A stretch of 64,000 nt of DNA. Source: Desulfopila sp. IMCC35008. GTDB lineage: Bacteria; Desulfobacterota; Desulfobulbia; Desulfobulbales; Desulfocapsaceae. A model generated the notes under the pieces. It did no database searches. It had not been told where the DNA came from and saw only the letters and a list, made by a program, of their open reading frames with translations. The stretch covers positions 5,834,001 through 5,898,000 of the forward strand of contig NZ_CP050700.1 in NCBI RefSeq assembly GCF_010646885.2, given 5' to 3'. Shown one piece after another: positions 34,326 to 44,169 of this stretch. Numbering within the stretch: position 1 is the first letter of the stretch; every line of letters begins with the position of its first letter. The position numbers and the translations under genes are program-made.

Positions 34326-34472
34326 TGGCAGGAAACCGGAAAGCCGGTGTTCTGGTTACGATGTATGTAGTGTGACTGGATACTTGCAATCAGGTGGCCT
34401 TCTTGCCATTGTTTGACAAAATTGTGAGTCAGACATGAGAGGCAGCATCTGAAAATCCATGAGCCGCGGTTT

Positions 34473-35290
34473 TCAGTCCATCAAGCTACGGGATATTCCC
34501 AATTGTAACCCGCGAAGCTCAGCGAGGCCACGCATGCGCCCGATTGCACTGTATCCCGGATTCTCAGGCGCTTTCTTGTCAAGATCATCCATTATCGTGT
34601 GACCGTGGTCGGGTCGAAACGGTTACTGCCAGTTCAGGCAGCCTGACGCTTTTCGTTGCTGCATTTCAAGCAGCAGGGCACGGGTGACTTCATACATGTC
34701 GACTGATCCTTCCAGGTGGTTGGCTTCATAAAAACTGCCGTCAGGATTTCGTTGGGTACTGCGAAGGTGTGCACAATGAATGCGGTTCCCGAATTTTTTG
34801 ATCATCTCTGGCAGGTTATTGTCAAGGCGTGGGCTGAAAGAGCCGGTACAGAAACATAAACCATTTGATGGTCTGTCCACCGCCGCCAGGAGATCCTGCA
34901 CATCCTGTGCTGTAGAAACGATCCGGGGCAATCCCATTATGGGATAAGGCGGGTCATCAGGATGTACAGCCATTCTTACCTCAGCAGCTTCAGCAACAGG
35001 GATTACCTCTTGCAGAAACTGAAAGTAATTGTGCTTGAGGGTCGCGGTATCAATCTTGTCATACGCGGAAATCATCTGTCTGATGTCGGTAACTGAAAGC
35101 CAAAGTTTACAGCCGGGAAAGACATCGATGATGGATTTTTCAAATTGTTTCTGTTCAGTTCTGGTGAGTCCCTCAAAAAAACACCTGGCCTGGGTGAGTT
35201 GGTTGGCAGAGTAATCCGCTTCCGCCCCAACCTGTTTCAGGATATAGAGTTCAAATGCAGCAAACTGAACTGGATTGAAATTGTAGAACC
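34473..35290 (-). pseudogene. uxuA: Mannonate dehydratase fragment, frameshifted
   Basis: UxuA dehydrates D-mannonate in glucuronate breakdown. Only the C-terminal ~60% remains. Similarity starts in QFAAFELYILKQVGAEADY and runs through VRMAVHPDDPPYPIMGLPRI and HLRSTQRNPDGSFYEANHLE to a premature stop near 34623. The frame then changes and continues with FRPDHGHTIMDDLDKKAPEN to the natural end at 34473. The N-terminal part is missing where a transposase remnant begins (about 35300), so an insertion or deletion removed it. No other hexuronate gene is present. Confidence 0.85.
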
Positions 35291-35313
35291 ATTGTATTTG
35301 CAGTTTCGTGAGG

Positions 35314-35680
35314 CTAATTTGCCGATTGTAAGGGAGGTTCGAATTTTCGGTACTTGGGGTTCCACCACTCTCTTACCCGAACATTGCTGAAAATCATTTG
35401 CAGACCCAACTGAATGCGGCCTTCTGTCACCGACCTTTTCCTACGCCATGGTGCCACATCAAGCCAATCCTGAAGTTGCTGGTCGCCATAGTTTGCCAGC
35501 AACTGAGGCAAAGTATATGCCACAGACATGAGCTGTGTCCAGCGATGCAGAACCTGACGGGACTGTTGCTATGCTACTTTCCAGCCCCAGTTGTTCTTCA
35601 TCTGGTTGAAAAGATCCTCGATTGCCCAGCGTCTTGCATAAAAGGTGAATATTTCCTGAGCAGTAAATTGTGGTGCTGTA
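35314..35680 (-). pseudogene. Decayed insertion-sequence transposase, C-terminal part
   Basis: The frame reads FTFYARRWAIEDLFNQMKNN, then an in-frame TAG, then QQSRQVLHRWTQLMSVAYTL and on to the stop at 35314. The RRWAIEDLFNQMK segment is the conserved catalytic-glutamate region of IS4-like DDE transposases. Upstream the frame is lost within about 50 bases. The terminal inverted repeats were not identified. It abuts the truncated end of uxuA. Confidence 0.75.
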
Positions 35681-35927
35681 GAGAGAGACTTTCTCTCTCT
35701 TTTCTTTTAAGCAGGCAAGGCAACTCGCTTAGCCGAATACTTTTGGCCGTATTTTCGATGGCGACTCTTTTTCCCTGTTTTAACAGAAAGGTCGTACAAA
35801 GGAGGAGCTTTCTTTTATATCCCCGCCATGACTATTTCATATGTCGCTGAAGGGGAAATTGTTTTTTATCGATGGAATAGAAACTAAACTGGATATGGGG
35901 TAGCCTTTCTCAAGGCACAGACCAACC

Positions 35928-36251
35928 TTACTTTGCTGACCTTTCCTGCCTGCACAGGAACTGCATTCGGTAGTTCTGCTGCCATTTTTCCCGGCACATC
36001 TCTTCTATTCTGGCCTCCCGGTTGGCTCTGCGATCGATATTTTCTTCGTTTATCAGTTCAGTGATCTCTGGATCATTTGAGCCTGTTCCCAGAAATCCGT
36101 CCGGCTGTTCAACAATGAGGCCGTGCTGTTTGAGGGTTTCGATCTTGGCTTCTCTTTGGGCCAGTTGGTGCCGGATAGAGTCTGCATGAAGTTCGGCAGT
36201 GTTCAGCAGGGCTGAAATCGCCAGTATTATAAGTAATCCCCTTTTGTTCAT
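35928..36251 (-). CDS. Secreted YdbL-like (DUF1318) protein
   Basis: This 107-residue protein has a Sec signal peptide (MNKRGLLIILAISALLNTAE, cleavage near LHA) and a helical mature part (AKIETLKQHGLIVEQPDGFL, then ITELINEENIDRRANREARI). This resembles the YdbL/DUF1318 family, which often accompanies YnbE/YdbH in envelope lipid transport. Those partners are not here. The C-terminus has two cysteines not typical of the family. CAGGGAAC precedes the ATG. Confidence 0.7.
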   Translation of the reverse strand: MNKRGLLIILAISALLNTAELHADSIRHQLAQREAKIETLKQHGLIVEQPDGFLGTGSNDPEITELINEENIDRRANREARIEEMCREKWQQNYRMQFLCRQERSAK

Positions 36252-36661
36252 TGTTTGTTCCCTGTTGTTACTTTTCTTCAGACTATAGTTTATTTACTTT
36301 GCGTTTGCACTGCACTGATTCGGTGTTTTTTCCCGAAGAATTCTTTGATGAGCACTAGACTTAAATGGTACCGGGCATCTGATGTGACTGACTGGAAAAG
36401 CCTGACTGGCAGAAAGAGTGGAGTGTGAGAGAAATGTTACCAAAAAGCAGACAGAAAGAGGCGTTTTTGTATCATGCTGCCTCACTTCCTGTAATCGAAA
36501 ATTTTTAGGAACTCGGTTTCCGCTTTATTTTCAAGTGGGGACCATGTATAAAAAAAATAGAAGACAAACAGTGATTTTACTTATCTGTATCTCAGTTGCA
36601 GCCGGCAAGCTTCAGGTTGCAATCCGGATAGAAATACCAATTACACCATGAGGGCATAGAA
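36252..36661. other. Intergenic region upstream of ppdK
   Basis: This 410-base spacer lies between divergent genes. It should hold the ppdK promoter, but no convincing -35/-10 pair was found. Short frames here are not credible genes. Confidence 0.4.
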
Positions 36662-39394
36662 ATGACAGAGAAGATGTGGGTATATAAATTTGAAGAGCTG
36701 GACGCTGCAGAGAGGTATGTCGGAGGAAAATGGGATGATATCCGGGGCCTGTTTGGCGGTAAGGGAGCCAATCTGGCCGAGATGATTCGTATAGGGGTGC
36801 CGGTACCTCCGGGATTTACCGTCACTACTGAGGCATGTAACGGGTACTTGCATGCAGGCGGTGTTTTCCCCGGGCAGATGTGGGAACAGGTTCTCGAAGC
36901 TCTGAAGGGTGTAGAACAGAAAACCGGGAAGAAATTTGGTGATGCGACGTGCCCCCTGCTTGTATCCTGCCGGTCCGGTGCAAAATTTTCAATGCCCGGG
37001 ATGATGGATACTGTCCTCAATATCGGTCTGAACGATACCACCGCTGCGGGTATGGTTGAACTTACTGGTGATGCGCGTTTTGTATATGACGCATACCGAC
37101 GCCTCATCCAGATGTTTGGCTCTGTTGTCATGGGCATACCTGATGAAAAATTTGAGGAGGTTATTTCTGCTGCCAGGCTCAAGGCCGGTGTGGAGCATGA
37201 CACCCAGTTGAGCGCGGAGCACTGGTTGGAGATGACACAGAAATTCAAGACCATATTCCGCAGCCATACCCAGGTGGATTTTCCCCAGGATCCGGTGGAG
37301 CAACTCCACATGGCAACGGAAGCGGTCTTCAAGAGCTGGAACGGCAAGCGGGCCATAGATTACCGTAACGCTGCCAATATTGCGCATGATCTCGGGACAG
37401 CCGTCAATGTGCAGACCATGGTTTTCGGCAATATGGGGGATGATTGCGCTACCGGTGTGGCCATGACGCGTCACGGTTCAAACGGAGAGCCCGGCCTGGA
37501 AGGAGATTTCTTGATCAACGCCCAGGGAGAGGATGTTGTTGCCGGTATCCGGATGACGGAAGATATTCTGGAGATGAGTAAAAGTTTTCCGGAAGCATTC
37601 AAAGAGCTGGAACAGATCGCGGATAAGCTGGAGAAGCATTATCACGAAATGCAGGATATGGAGTTTACCGTTGAGAAGGGTAAACTTTGGATGTTGCAGA
37701 CACGGGATGGCAAGCGAACGGCTCAGGCGGCTGTCCGTATCGCTGTGGACATGGCCAATGAGGGTCTTATCACCAAGCAGGGGGCGGTAACACGGATAAG
37801 CCCGGAGCAGATTGATTTCTTTCTGCATCCGCAGTTTGCGCCTCAATCACTTGAACTCGCACGCTCTGAGGGGCGTATGGTTGCACGGGGGCTGAATGTC
37901 TCTCCGGGTGCTGCCAGTGGGTTTGTGGTGTTTACAGCAGACCTTGCAGAATCATGGTCAAAAGAGGATGGTAAGAAGGTTATCATGGTTCGGCCGGAAA
38001 CCAAACCCGACGATGTACACGGTATGCTCGCTGCAGAAGGTGTGCTCACCAGCCGCGGCGGCAGAACAAGCCATGCTGCCCTGGTAGCGCGTCAGTTTGG
38101 TAAGCCGGCGGTTGTCGGTGTCCAGGAGCTGGAAATAGACCTGATTCGCCGCGAGATGCAGGTGGGAGAGGAGCTGATTCGGGAAGGGGATGTCATCTCC
38201 ATTGATGGAAATACCGGTGAGGTCTTTCTGGGAGAATTGTTGAAGATGATCCCGGACATCAAGGATCCCTGGTTAATCGATCTGTTGTCATGGGCTGATG
38301 AGTTCAGGACACTTGGGGTCTGGGCAAACGCAGACTATCCGGATGATGCCGCCCGGGCCAGGGAGTATGGAGCACAGGGAATCGGGCTCTGCCGGTCAGA
38401 GCATATGTTTTTTGAAACAGAACGGCTGCCTCTTTTCCAGAAGATGATAATGGCCGATCTGGCGGTTGATCAGCGGGACGCGCTGAATGAGTTGCTCCAG
38501 TTCCAACGCGAAGATTTTGCCGGATTATTCAGGGTGATGGATGGACTGCCGGTCATCGTCCGGTTGATAGATCCGCCGCTCCATGAATTCCTGCCTGATT
38601 TTGTCGAGCTCATGCTTGAACTGTCAGATATGAAATTACGTATCCGCGATACGGCAACGCTCTCACAGATCGATGAACTGCTTGGGCAGATACGTGTTAA
38701 AGAGAGAATTCGTGAGCGTGCCGAAAAACTGCGCGAGCAAAATCCCATGCTCGGTATGCGCGGAGTGCGGCTTGGTATCCATATCCCGGATCTGACCAAG
38801 ATGCAGGTCCGGGCAATATTCGAGGCCGCCTGTCAGGTGACAAGGGAAGGATGCACGGTTCTGCCTAAAATCATGATCCCATTGGTTGCCCACGCAAATG
38901 AGTTGAGGGTCCAGAGAGATAGCCTGGAGAAAGAAGCCAGGCTGGTAATGGAAGAACAGCAGATAGAGATTGAGTACAAGTTCGGTACAATGATAGAGCT
39001 GCCGAGAGCCGCGTTGACTGCCGACCAGATTGCCGAGTATGCAGAATTTTTCTCTTACGGCACCAACGATCTAACCCAGACGACCTATGGAATATCGCGT
39101 GATGATGCAGAATCCGGTTTCCTGGTGGAATATGTCCACAAAGGTATCCTGCCTGAAAACCCTTTTGCCACATTGGATGCGGATGGTGTCGGCCAACTCA
39201 TGGCGATTGGTATCAAAAAAGGGCGTAAGGTCCGGCCGGATCTGGAATGTGGGATTTGCGGTGAACATGGCGGTGATCCGCAGTCCATCGACCTCTGTCA
39301 TGGGATGGGGCTCAGCTATGTCTCCTGCTCTCCCTTCAGGGTGCCGATCGCACGACTTGCTGCTGCCCATGCGGCTTTAAAAGATAAATCGTGA
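36662..39394 (+). CDS. ppdK: Pyruvate, phosphate dikinase
   Basis: PPDK interconverts pyruvate, ATP and phosphate with phosphoenolpyruvate, AMP and pyrophosphate. Its 910 residues are slightly longer than the usual ~875. The N-terminal ATP-grasp domain starts with FGGKGANLAEMIRIGVPVPP. The swivelling phosphohistidine domain has GGRTSHAALVAR with H471. The C-terminal TIM barrel has GIGLCRSEHMFF, FSYGTNDLTQTTYG and the catalytic cysteine loop CGICGEHGG. An N-terminal extension of about 20 residues (MTEKMWVYKFEELDAAERYV) is unusual. The gene stands alone. In anaerobes it serves gluconeogenesis or PPi-linked glycolysis and works with the PEP carboxylase at 4.7 kb. Confidence 0.97.
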   Translation: MTEKMWVYKFEELDAAERYVGGKWDDIRGLFGGKGANLAEMIRIGVPVPPGFTVTTEACNGYLHAGGVFPGQMWEQVLEALKGVEQKTGKKFGDATCPLLVSCRSGAKFSMPGMMDTVLNIGLNDTTAAGMVELTGDARFVYDAYRRLIQMFGSVVMGIPDEKFEEVISAARLKAGVEHDTQLSAEHWLEMTQKFKTIFRSHTQVDFPQDPVEQLHMATEAVFKSWNGKRAIDYRNAANIAHDLGTAVNVQTMVFGNMGDDCATGVAMTRHGSNGEPGLEGDFLINAQGEDVVAGIRMTEDILEMSKSFPEAFKELEQIADKLEKHYHEMQDMEFTVEKGKLWMLQTRDGKRTAQAAVRIAVDMANEGLITKQGAVTRISPEQIDFFLHPQFAPQSLELARSEGRMVARGLNVSPGAASGFVVFTADLAESWSKEDGKKVIMVRPETKPDDVHGMLAAEGVLTSRGGRTSHAALVARQFGKPAVVGVQELEIDLIRREMQVGEELIREGDVISIDGNTGEVFLGELLKMIPDIKDPWLIDLLSWADEFRTLGVWANADYPDDAARAREYGAQGIGLCRSEHMFFETERLPLFQKMIMADLAVDQRDALNELLQFQREDFAGLFRVMDGLPVIVRLIDPPLHEFLPDFVELMLELSDMKLRIRDTATLSQIDELLGQIRVKERIRERAEKLREQNPMLGMRGVRLGIHIPDLTKMQVRAIFEAACQVTREGCTVLPKIMIPLVAHANELRVQRDSLEKEARLVMEEQQIEIEYKFGTMIELPRAALTADQIAEYAEFFSYGTNDLTQTTYGISRDDAESGFLVEYVHKGILPENPFATLDADGVGQLMAIGIKKGRKVRPDLECGICGEHGGDPQSIDLCHGMGLSYVSCSPFRVPIARLAAAHAALKDKS

Positions 39395-39460
39395 GAGTCT
39401 AAAACCAGCAGGGTTTCTTAACAGTACTATGATTCCATTGTGATAGCAGTATAACAAAAC

Positions 39461-39493
39461 GTATCAGGCCGGTTGTTGCTTCCGGCCTGATAC
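39461..39493 (-). terminator. Terminator overlapping the P-type ATPase stop
   Basis: GTATCAGGCCGG and CCGGCCTGATAC form a perfect 12-bp stem around nine bases. The minus-strand continuation is GTTTTGTTAT. The stop codon and last codons of the ATPase gene lie inside the hairpin, so one sequence codes and terminates. Confidence 0.8.
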
Positions 39494-42091
39494 ATAATTT
39501 CGGAAGATGAAGGCCACACAGAAAAAAATGGCAGCGGCCGCAGTCACCTGGCTGAGGGCAACAATATCCAGCGGAGTTACATGAAAAACAGTGCATAAAG
39601 GGGTGTACATAATGACTCCCTGGATCAGGATCGAGAATATGACGGACAGCCACAGCAAACCATTGGTGCAGAGCGGCACATCATAATTCCCCCGGATAAC
39701 GAAGACCAGAATCATTTCATAAAGTACCACGTAATTGAAGACCATGGTCTGAGCGCGTTCGAGAACCATCCCCTGGCCACTGTTTCCTCCAGAGAAATGA
39801 AACAAGGCAAGGCCTATCAGTGCCCCGGATACTCCACTGCCGATGAGAAGCCGGAGGCGGTGGCGTGGCAGAAGTCCTTCCTCGGGAGATAATGGGGGTC
39901 TCTTCATGATGCCTTTCCCGTATGGATCGATACTGTAGGCGAGGGCCGGAGCACCATCGGTGATCAGGTTAATCCAGAGCAGTAGCAGGGCGGTCAATGG
40001 CAGGTTGAAACCGAGAAGGACGGCGAGAAAGATAATCAATACCTCCATCAGATTTCCGGAGAGGAGCAGCATGATCGATTTCTGAATGTTCTCATAAATT
40101 CCCCTGCCTTCCTCCACTGCGTCGACGATGGAGGTGAAAGAGTCGTCAAGCAGTACAAAATCCGATGATTCCCGGGCCACATCGGTGCCGCTTCCCACGG
40201 CTATCCCGATATCCGCCCCTTTCAGGGCCGGGGCATCGTTGACCCCGTCGCCAGTCATGGCCACTCTATGACCGTGTGTTTTAAGAGCATGAACTATTTG
40301 TTGTTTGTGTTCGGGAACCACACGGGCAAAGATTGCGGTTTCTGTAAGGGCGTGAGCCAGTTCGCTCTCATCCATATGGTCAAGCTCGCTGCCGGTAACA
40401 GCTTTACCATGAATTCCAATCTGGTTTCCGATAGCGATCGCTGTTTCCCGATGATCCCCGGTTATCATAATTACCCGGACCCCGGCCTCCCCTGCTCTCC
40501 TGACTGATTCTGCGACATCATCTCTAGGAGGGTCTGCCATGGCAAGAAGGCCAACGAATGCCAGGTTCGTCTCGGTGTCCCCGTTATGTCCCTCATGTTC
40601 CCTGCAGGCAAAGCCCATAGTCCTCATTGCACGTGAACTCAATCTGTGAATGGCGTCTTTGATCTGCTCCCGGCAAGATGATGTCATGACTTGAACGCTG
40701 CCGTTGCAGACGATCCTGGTACACCGGTTCAGTAGGTTATCCGGCGCGCCTTTGGTGTAGAGCACTGTTTCATTGCCCTCTTCAATAACGACGCTCATGC
40801 ATTTTCTCTGCGGGTCGAAAGGCAGCTCAGACAAACGCTTGGCCTGGTAATCAACACCTGCTGTCTCTGCCGCTTCAAGGAGCGCTGTTTCAGTGGGATT
40901 GCCGCCAGTTGTGGTTCCGTGTTCGGTGAGGGTGCTATTGTTGCAAACGCCGGCAATCCTGAGCAGCAGGGAAATGTCTGGGTTTTTCTTGACTTTCGCC
41001 CGAATATCATCTTCATCGAGGTCGAGTTCCTGATTTGGGGTCCAGGCGGTTTTAACCGTCATCCTGTTCTTGGTCAGGGTGCCTGTCTTGTCAGAACAGA
41101 TTACATCACAACAGCCAAGAGTCTCGACGGAGGTCAGTCGGCGTACCAGGACATTCTTTTTAAGGAGTTTTCCCGTGCCGATTGACAAGGCTATTGTCAC
41201 CACTGCTGGTAAGGCGGTAGGTACCGCGGCAACAGCCAGGCTGATGGCAATAAAAGCAAATTCAAGGAAGGCGTCCGAAGCAAGGCCACCGGCGAGCAAC
41301 CATTTTCTCCCTGCGGAGAGACAGAAAACCAGCACGCATATAATGATGATGGCGATGCTGAGATTCCGGCCGAATCTGTCAAGTCTCACCTGCAACGGGG
41401 TCATTTCTTTTTCGACCCCTGCGACCAGCTCAGTGATCCTGCCGATTTCTGTCTGCATGCCGCAGGCAGTAACTATGGCAAGGCCTCTGCCGGCAGCAAT
41501 TGAGGTGGAGGAGAACAGCATGTTCGTCTGTTCGGCGATCATTGCGGGGTGGCTCAGCGTTTCAACCTGTTTAGGAACAGGTTCGCTTTCGCCGGTCAGG
41601 ACCGATTCTTCAGCAGAAATCCCCATCGACTCGATGAGTCTGCAGTCCGCTGCGACCTTGTCCCCGGTTTCCAGCTGGATGATGTCCCCACAAACAAGCT
41701 CCTCCGCGTTGAGAAGAGAAATGACGCCATCGCGCTTGACCCTGGCGCTTTGTTTCATCATGTTTTTGAGTGCTTCGAGGGATCGATTCGCTTTGAATTC
41801 CTGGTAAAAACCAATACAGCCATTCATTATGAGGATGATCAGAATGACTGTTGAGTCGCCGTATTCTCCTATAATGAGAGAAAAGAGCACAGCAAAGAGC
41901 AGAAGATAGATAATTGCGTTGTTAAATTGGTTGAGAAGGATTTTCCAGGCGGGTGTGGGCGGTTGAATTGCAAGCCTGTTCAGGCCGTTCGCTGCCTGTC
42001 TACGTTCCGCCTCGGGTGATGAAAGTCCTGCCCTTGATGAGTTCAGCCGGTTGAAGATTTCGTCAACCGATTGAGTGCAGTCGCTGATCAT
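39464..42091 (-). CDS. P-type cation-transporting ATPase (P2-like)
   Basis: This 875-residue inner-membrane pump would export a cation, Ca2+ being the most common substrate of its relatives. It has an N-terminal cation-ATPase domain, the actuator motif LTGES, the phosphorylation site SDKTGT with D334, nucleotide-domain KGAPDNLL, hinge TGDGVNDAPALKGADIGIAVG, and a C-terminal set of helices (WINLITDGAPALAYSIDPYG). The membrane motif is PTALPAVVTIA instead of PEGLP of classical Ca2+ pumps, so ion choice is uncertain. No strong ribosome binding site precedes the ATG. The final codons form part of a terminator. Confidence 0.93.
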   Translation of the reverse strand: MISDCTQSVDEIFNRLNSSRAGLSSPEAERRQAANGLNRLAIQPPTPAWKILLNQFNNAIIYLLLFAVLFSLIIGEYGDSTVILIILIMNGCIGFYQEFKANRSLEALKNMMKQSARVKRDGVISLLNAEELVCGDIIQLETGDKVAADCRLIESMGISAEESVLTGESEPVPKQVETLSHPAMIAEQTNMLFSSTSIAAGRGLAIVTACGMQTEIGRITELVAGVEKEMTPLQVRLDRFGRNLSIAIIIICVLVFCLSAGRKWLLAGGLASDAFLEFAFIAISLAVAAVPTALPAVVTIALSIGTGKLLKKNVLVRRLTSVETLGCCDVICSDKTGTLTKNRMTVKTAWTPNQELDLDEDDIRAKVKKNPDISLLLRIAGVCNNSTLTEHGTTTGGNPTETALLEAAETAGVDYQAKRLSELPFDPQRKCMSVVIEEGNETVLYTKGAPDNLLNRCTRIVCNGSVQVMTSSCREQIKDAIHRLSSRAMRTMGFACREHEGHNGDTETNLAFVGLLAMADPPRDDVAESVRRAGEAGVRVIMITGDHRETAIAIGNQIGIHGKAVTGSELDHMDESELAHALTETAIFARVVPEHKQQIVHALKTHGHRVAMTGDGVNDAPALKGADIGIAVGSGTDVARESSDFVLLDDSFTSIVDAVEEGRGIYENIQKSIMLLLSGNLMEVLIIFLAVLLGFNLPLTALLLLWINLITDGAPALAYSIDPYGKGIMKRPPLSPEEGLLPRHRLRLLIGSGVSGALIGLALFHFSGGNSGQGMVLERAQTMVFNYVVLYEMILVFVIRGNYDVPLCTNGLLWLSVIFSILIQGVIMYTPLCTVFHVTPLDIVALSQVTAAAAIFFCVAFIFRNYVSGRKQQPA

Positions 42092-42592
42092 ATCAACCGT
42101 AAAGGTTCTAATTTGTCAGGATGAATAGGCTCATGTTTCACATGTTTAATGGTATCGAACGTATGCAAAAAAACAAGGGACAAAAAGGGGGATTTGGGGG
42201 GAGAGGTGTCCTGCTGACAGAATGGAACAGAGCAAGAGACGGGAGTGAGTATTCACCGGGTGGGAGGAAATGCCTCAACTCCCTTCCCTTGTCTCTGTAT
42301 CCGTGGGGTGCTTCTATATGTGAATAGCTGATGCTATGCTTGTTTACTAGCAAAGGGTATACCAATCTGTCTCAGATCGCATCTCAAGCTATTTTATTCA
42401 TTTAATATCGAATTGTTGGCTATCATTCGGCTGTAAGAAGTCGGCGGATGCACAACTTGGAGGGCGGGAAGGGGCTCCGTTGTTGCGCACCCGGTTACAA
42501 TAGGTGCACACCGGTGATGTTGGCCTTTACCGGTAGCTCTTCCGGCAAACCGAATATGCGACATATCCAACCAGAGTAAAGTAAAGAATTGG
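42092..42592. other. Intergenic region
   Basis: This 500-base spacer lies between the cupin gene (end of its operon) and the P-type ATPase start. A purine-rich tract lies near 42168-42210. Possible frames on both strands lack signals; one long minus-strand frame is only the shadow of the cupin gene. Confidence 0.45.
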
Positions 42593-42958
42593 TTATAACC
42601 CTTCGAGGTGCGCGGCGGATACAAAAATCTTTTTTGCGTACTCTTCAACGATCCAGGTAACCGGGGTCCCTTTGGGAACGACAAAAGAGTCGCCCGCATT
42701 ATATACATGAGTCGGGCCGTTTTTTTCCACAACCTTGACACTGCCTTCAACAATATAGCAGAATTCAAGTTTCGGGTGGTTATGCTCCCAACTGCCTGCG
42801 GTGCAATCCCAGATACCGGATTTGAAGTTACCGCTGCTGTGCTCGAAGTAAGTCCAGTTGTTGGCATGTGGGTCTCCCGATTTTGGGTTGACCTTCGGAG
42901 CTGATTTGTGGGATATAACTTCAGATTTTCCAATGTTTACGATTTTTCCTTCAGACAT
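42593..42958 (-). CDS. Cupin-fold protein
   Basis: This 121-residue single-domain cupin has two conserved barrel motifs, SWEHNHPKLEFCYIVEGSVK and YNAGDSFVVPKGTPVTW. The first keeps the histidine pair region and a glutamate that could bind a metal. It resembles small DUF861/EutQ-type cupins encoded next to amine or ureide catabolism enzymes. AAGGA precedes the ATG. It is the last gene of the HcnABC-like operon, 89 bases after the DAO-type subunit, with a GC-rich hairpin (43014-43042) between them. Confidence 0.85.
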   Translation of the reverse strand: MSEGKIVNIGKSEVISHKSAPKVNPKSGDPHANNWTYFEHSSGNFKSGIWDCTAGSWEHNHPKLEFCYIVEGSVKVVEKNGPTHVYNAGDSFVVPKGTPVTWIVEEYAKKIFVSAAHLEGL

Positions 42959-43013
42959 GTTTTTTCCTTATATGTATTGTTGCATGAGGTTGCAGGAGGA
43001 TATTGAGCTGAAG

Positions 43014-43042
43014 ACCGGGGGCAGACCTCAGGTCCGCCCCGG
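43014..43042 (-). repeat. GC-rich hairpin before the cupin gene
   Basis: CCGGGGGCAGACC and GGTCCGCCCCGG pair around TCA with one imperfect position. It has no T-run and sits within the operon. It may lower expression of the cupin gene or protect the upstream mRNA. Confidence 0.45.
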
Positions 43043-43047
43043 ACTCC

Positions 43048-44169
43048 TTAAGTTATGGCTTCTTCGAATCTGTCGGGTCGGTAGTCTTCTATCGATAATT
43101 CCGGTTCCTGGCCGAGCACCAGCTGGGAGACCAACCGGCCCATGATCGGGGCAAGCTGGAAGCCATGGGCGGAAAAACCGCAGACATGGAACAGGCCGGG
43201 AACCTTGGTTGAGGCACCGACTACCGGTACCTTGTCTTTGAGGCACCCCTCAAAGGCGGTCCAGCAACGCATCATCTGCGCGTCGCGGAGTTTTGGAAGG
43301 ATTTCGACCATGATCCTGGAGGCTTGGGCCATCTGCATTGGGTCAACCCATATTTTTTCCCTCTCGAGGTCGAGTGGTGAGCGGTAACCGCCGCCGACAA
43401 CTATGGTACCGTTCTGGTAGGCCATCAGGCCAAGCAGCCTTCCTGTGAGGCCCAGGGAAGTTCCGTTCATTAACCCAGGCACGCGGTCAGTTACCATCAT
43501 GGTCGGAGCCACGGCAAAAACAGGCAGCGGATCGCCCAGCATCTCAGAAAATCTACCTGCCCAGGCACCGGTACCGTTAATCAGGCATTCTCCTTCATAG
43601 ACTTTACCGGCACTTGTCTTAACCTTAAAGCCGGAAGAGGTGGCTTGGGCTTCAATAATCCGGGTATGACAGAGCAGTGTCACTCCCTCCCGTTCTGCGG
43701 TTGCGGCATACGCTTTTGAAGTGAGCATCGGATTGGCAAGGCCGTCTGTGTAGCAGGCGAGCCCACCTACCACGTGTTCAGCCACCGATGGGGACATGCG
43801 GAACACCTCTTCCCGGTCCACAACAACTTCGTGGTCGTAGCCCATGCTTTTCAGCTTCGCCTCACGCGTGACCAGAACCTCCATCTCCTCATCGTTTTCA
43901 GCAAGGCGCAGCCGGGGAGAAACGAAGAATCCGCAGTCGGAACCCACGGTTTTAGAGTGATGATCCCACATCTTTCGAGATTCAACAGCATGGGGGATTT
44001 CACGGACATCCCTGCCCTGGCATCGAACGCCGCCTGAGTTATTGCCGGAGGCGTGGCGACCGGGAATATCTTTTTCAAAGATAATGACCCGTTTACCTTT
44101 CCGGGCAAGCTCAATGGCCGTGGCACAACCCATGATACCACCACCTGCAATCAGTACATCAGCTTTCAT
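43048..44169 (-). CDS. FAD-dependent amine dehydrogenase, DAO-type beta subunit
   Basis: This 373-residue flavoprotein of the D-amino-acid/sarcosine oxidase family has the ADP-binding motif ADVLIAGGGIMGCATAIELA at its start. It also has HASGNNSGGVRCQGRD near the flavin and a C-terminal VCGFSAHGFQLAPIMG loop. It resembles HcnC, OoxB/NoxB and the beta subunit of heterotrimeric proline or hydroxyproline dehydrogenases, which oxidise a secondary amine C-N bond. The ATG at 44169 follows GGGAGG; the frame is open seven codons more. It overlaps the end of the alpha-subunit gene by 11 bases. Confidence 0.9.
   Translation of the reverse strand: MKADVLIAGGGIMGCATAIELARKGKRVIIFEKDIPGRHASGNNSGGVRCQGRDVREIPHAVESRKMWDHHSKTVGSDCGFFVSPRLRLAENDEEMEVLVTREAKLKSMGYDHEVVVDREEVFRMSPSVAEHVVGGLACYTDGLANPMLTSKAYAATAEREGVTLLCHTRIIEAQATSSGFKVKTSAGKVYEGECLINGTGAWAGRFSEMLGDPLPVFAVAPTMMVTDRVPGLMNGTSLGLTGRLLGLMAYQNGTIVVGGGYRSPLDLEREKIWVDPMQMAQASRIMVEILPKLRDAQMMRCWTAFEGCLKDKVPVVGASTKVPGLFHVCGFSAHGFQLAPIMGRLVSQLVLGQEPELSIEDYRPDRFEEAIT

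Noticed and set aside
36592..37356. 254-codon minus-strand frame opposite ppdK
   Set aside because: Antisense shadow; ppdK has unambiguous motifs through the same stretch.
41070..41807. 245-codon plus-strand frame opposite the P-type ATPase
   Set aside because: Antisense shadow with Ser/Ala/Thr-rich composition; the ATPase motifs are on the other strand.
42394..42933. 179-codon minus-strand frame around the cupin gene
   Set aside because: It is an out-of-frame shadow of the cupin gene plus non-coding DNA.
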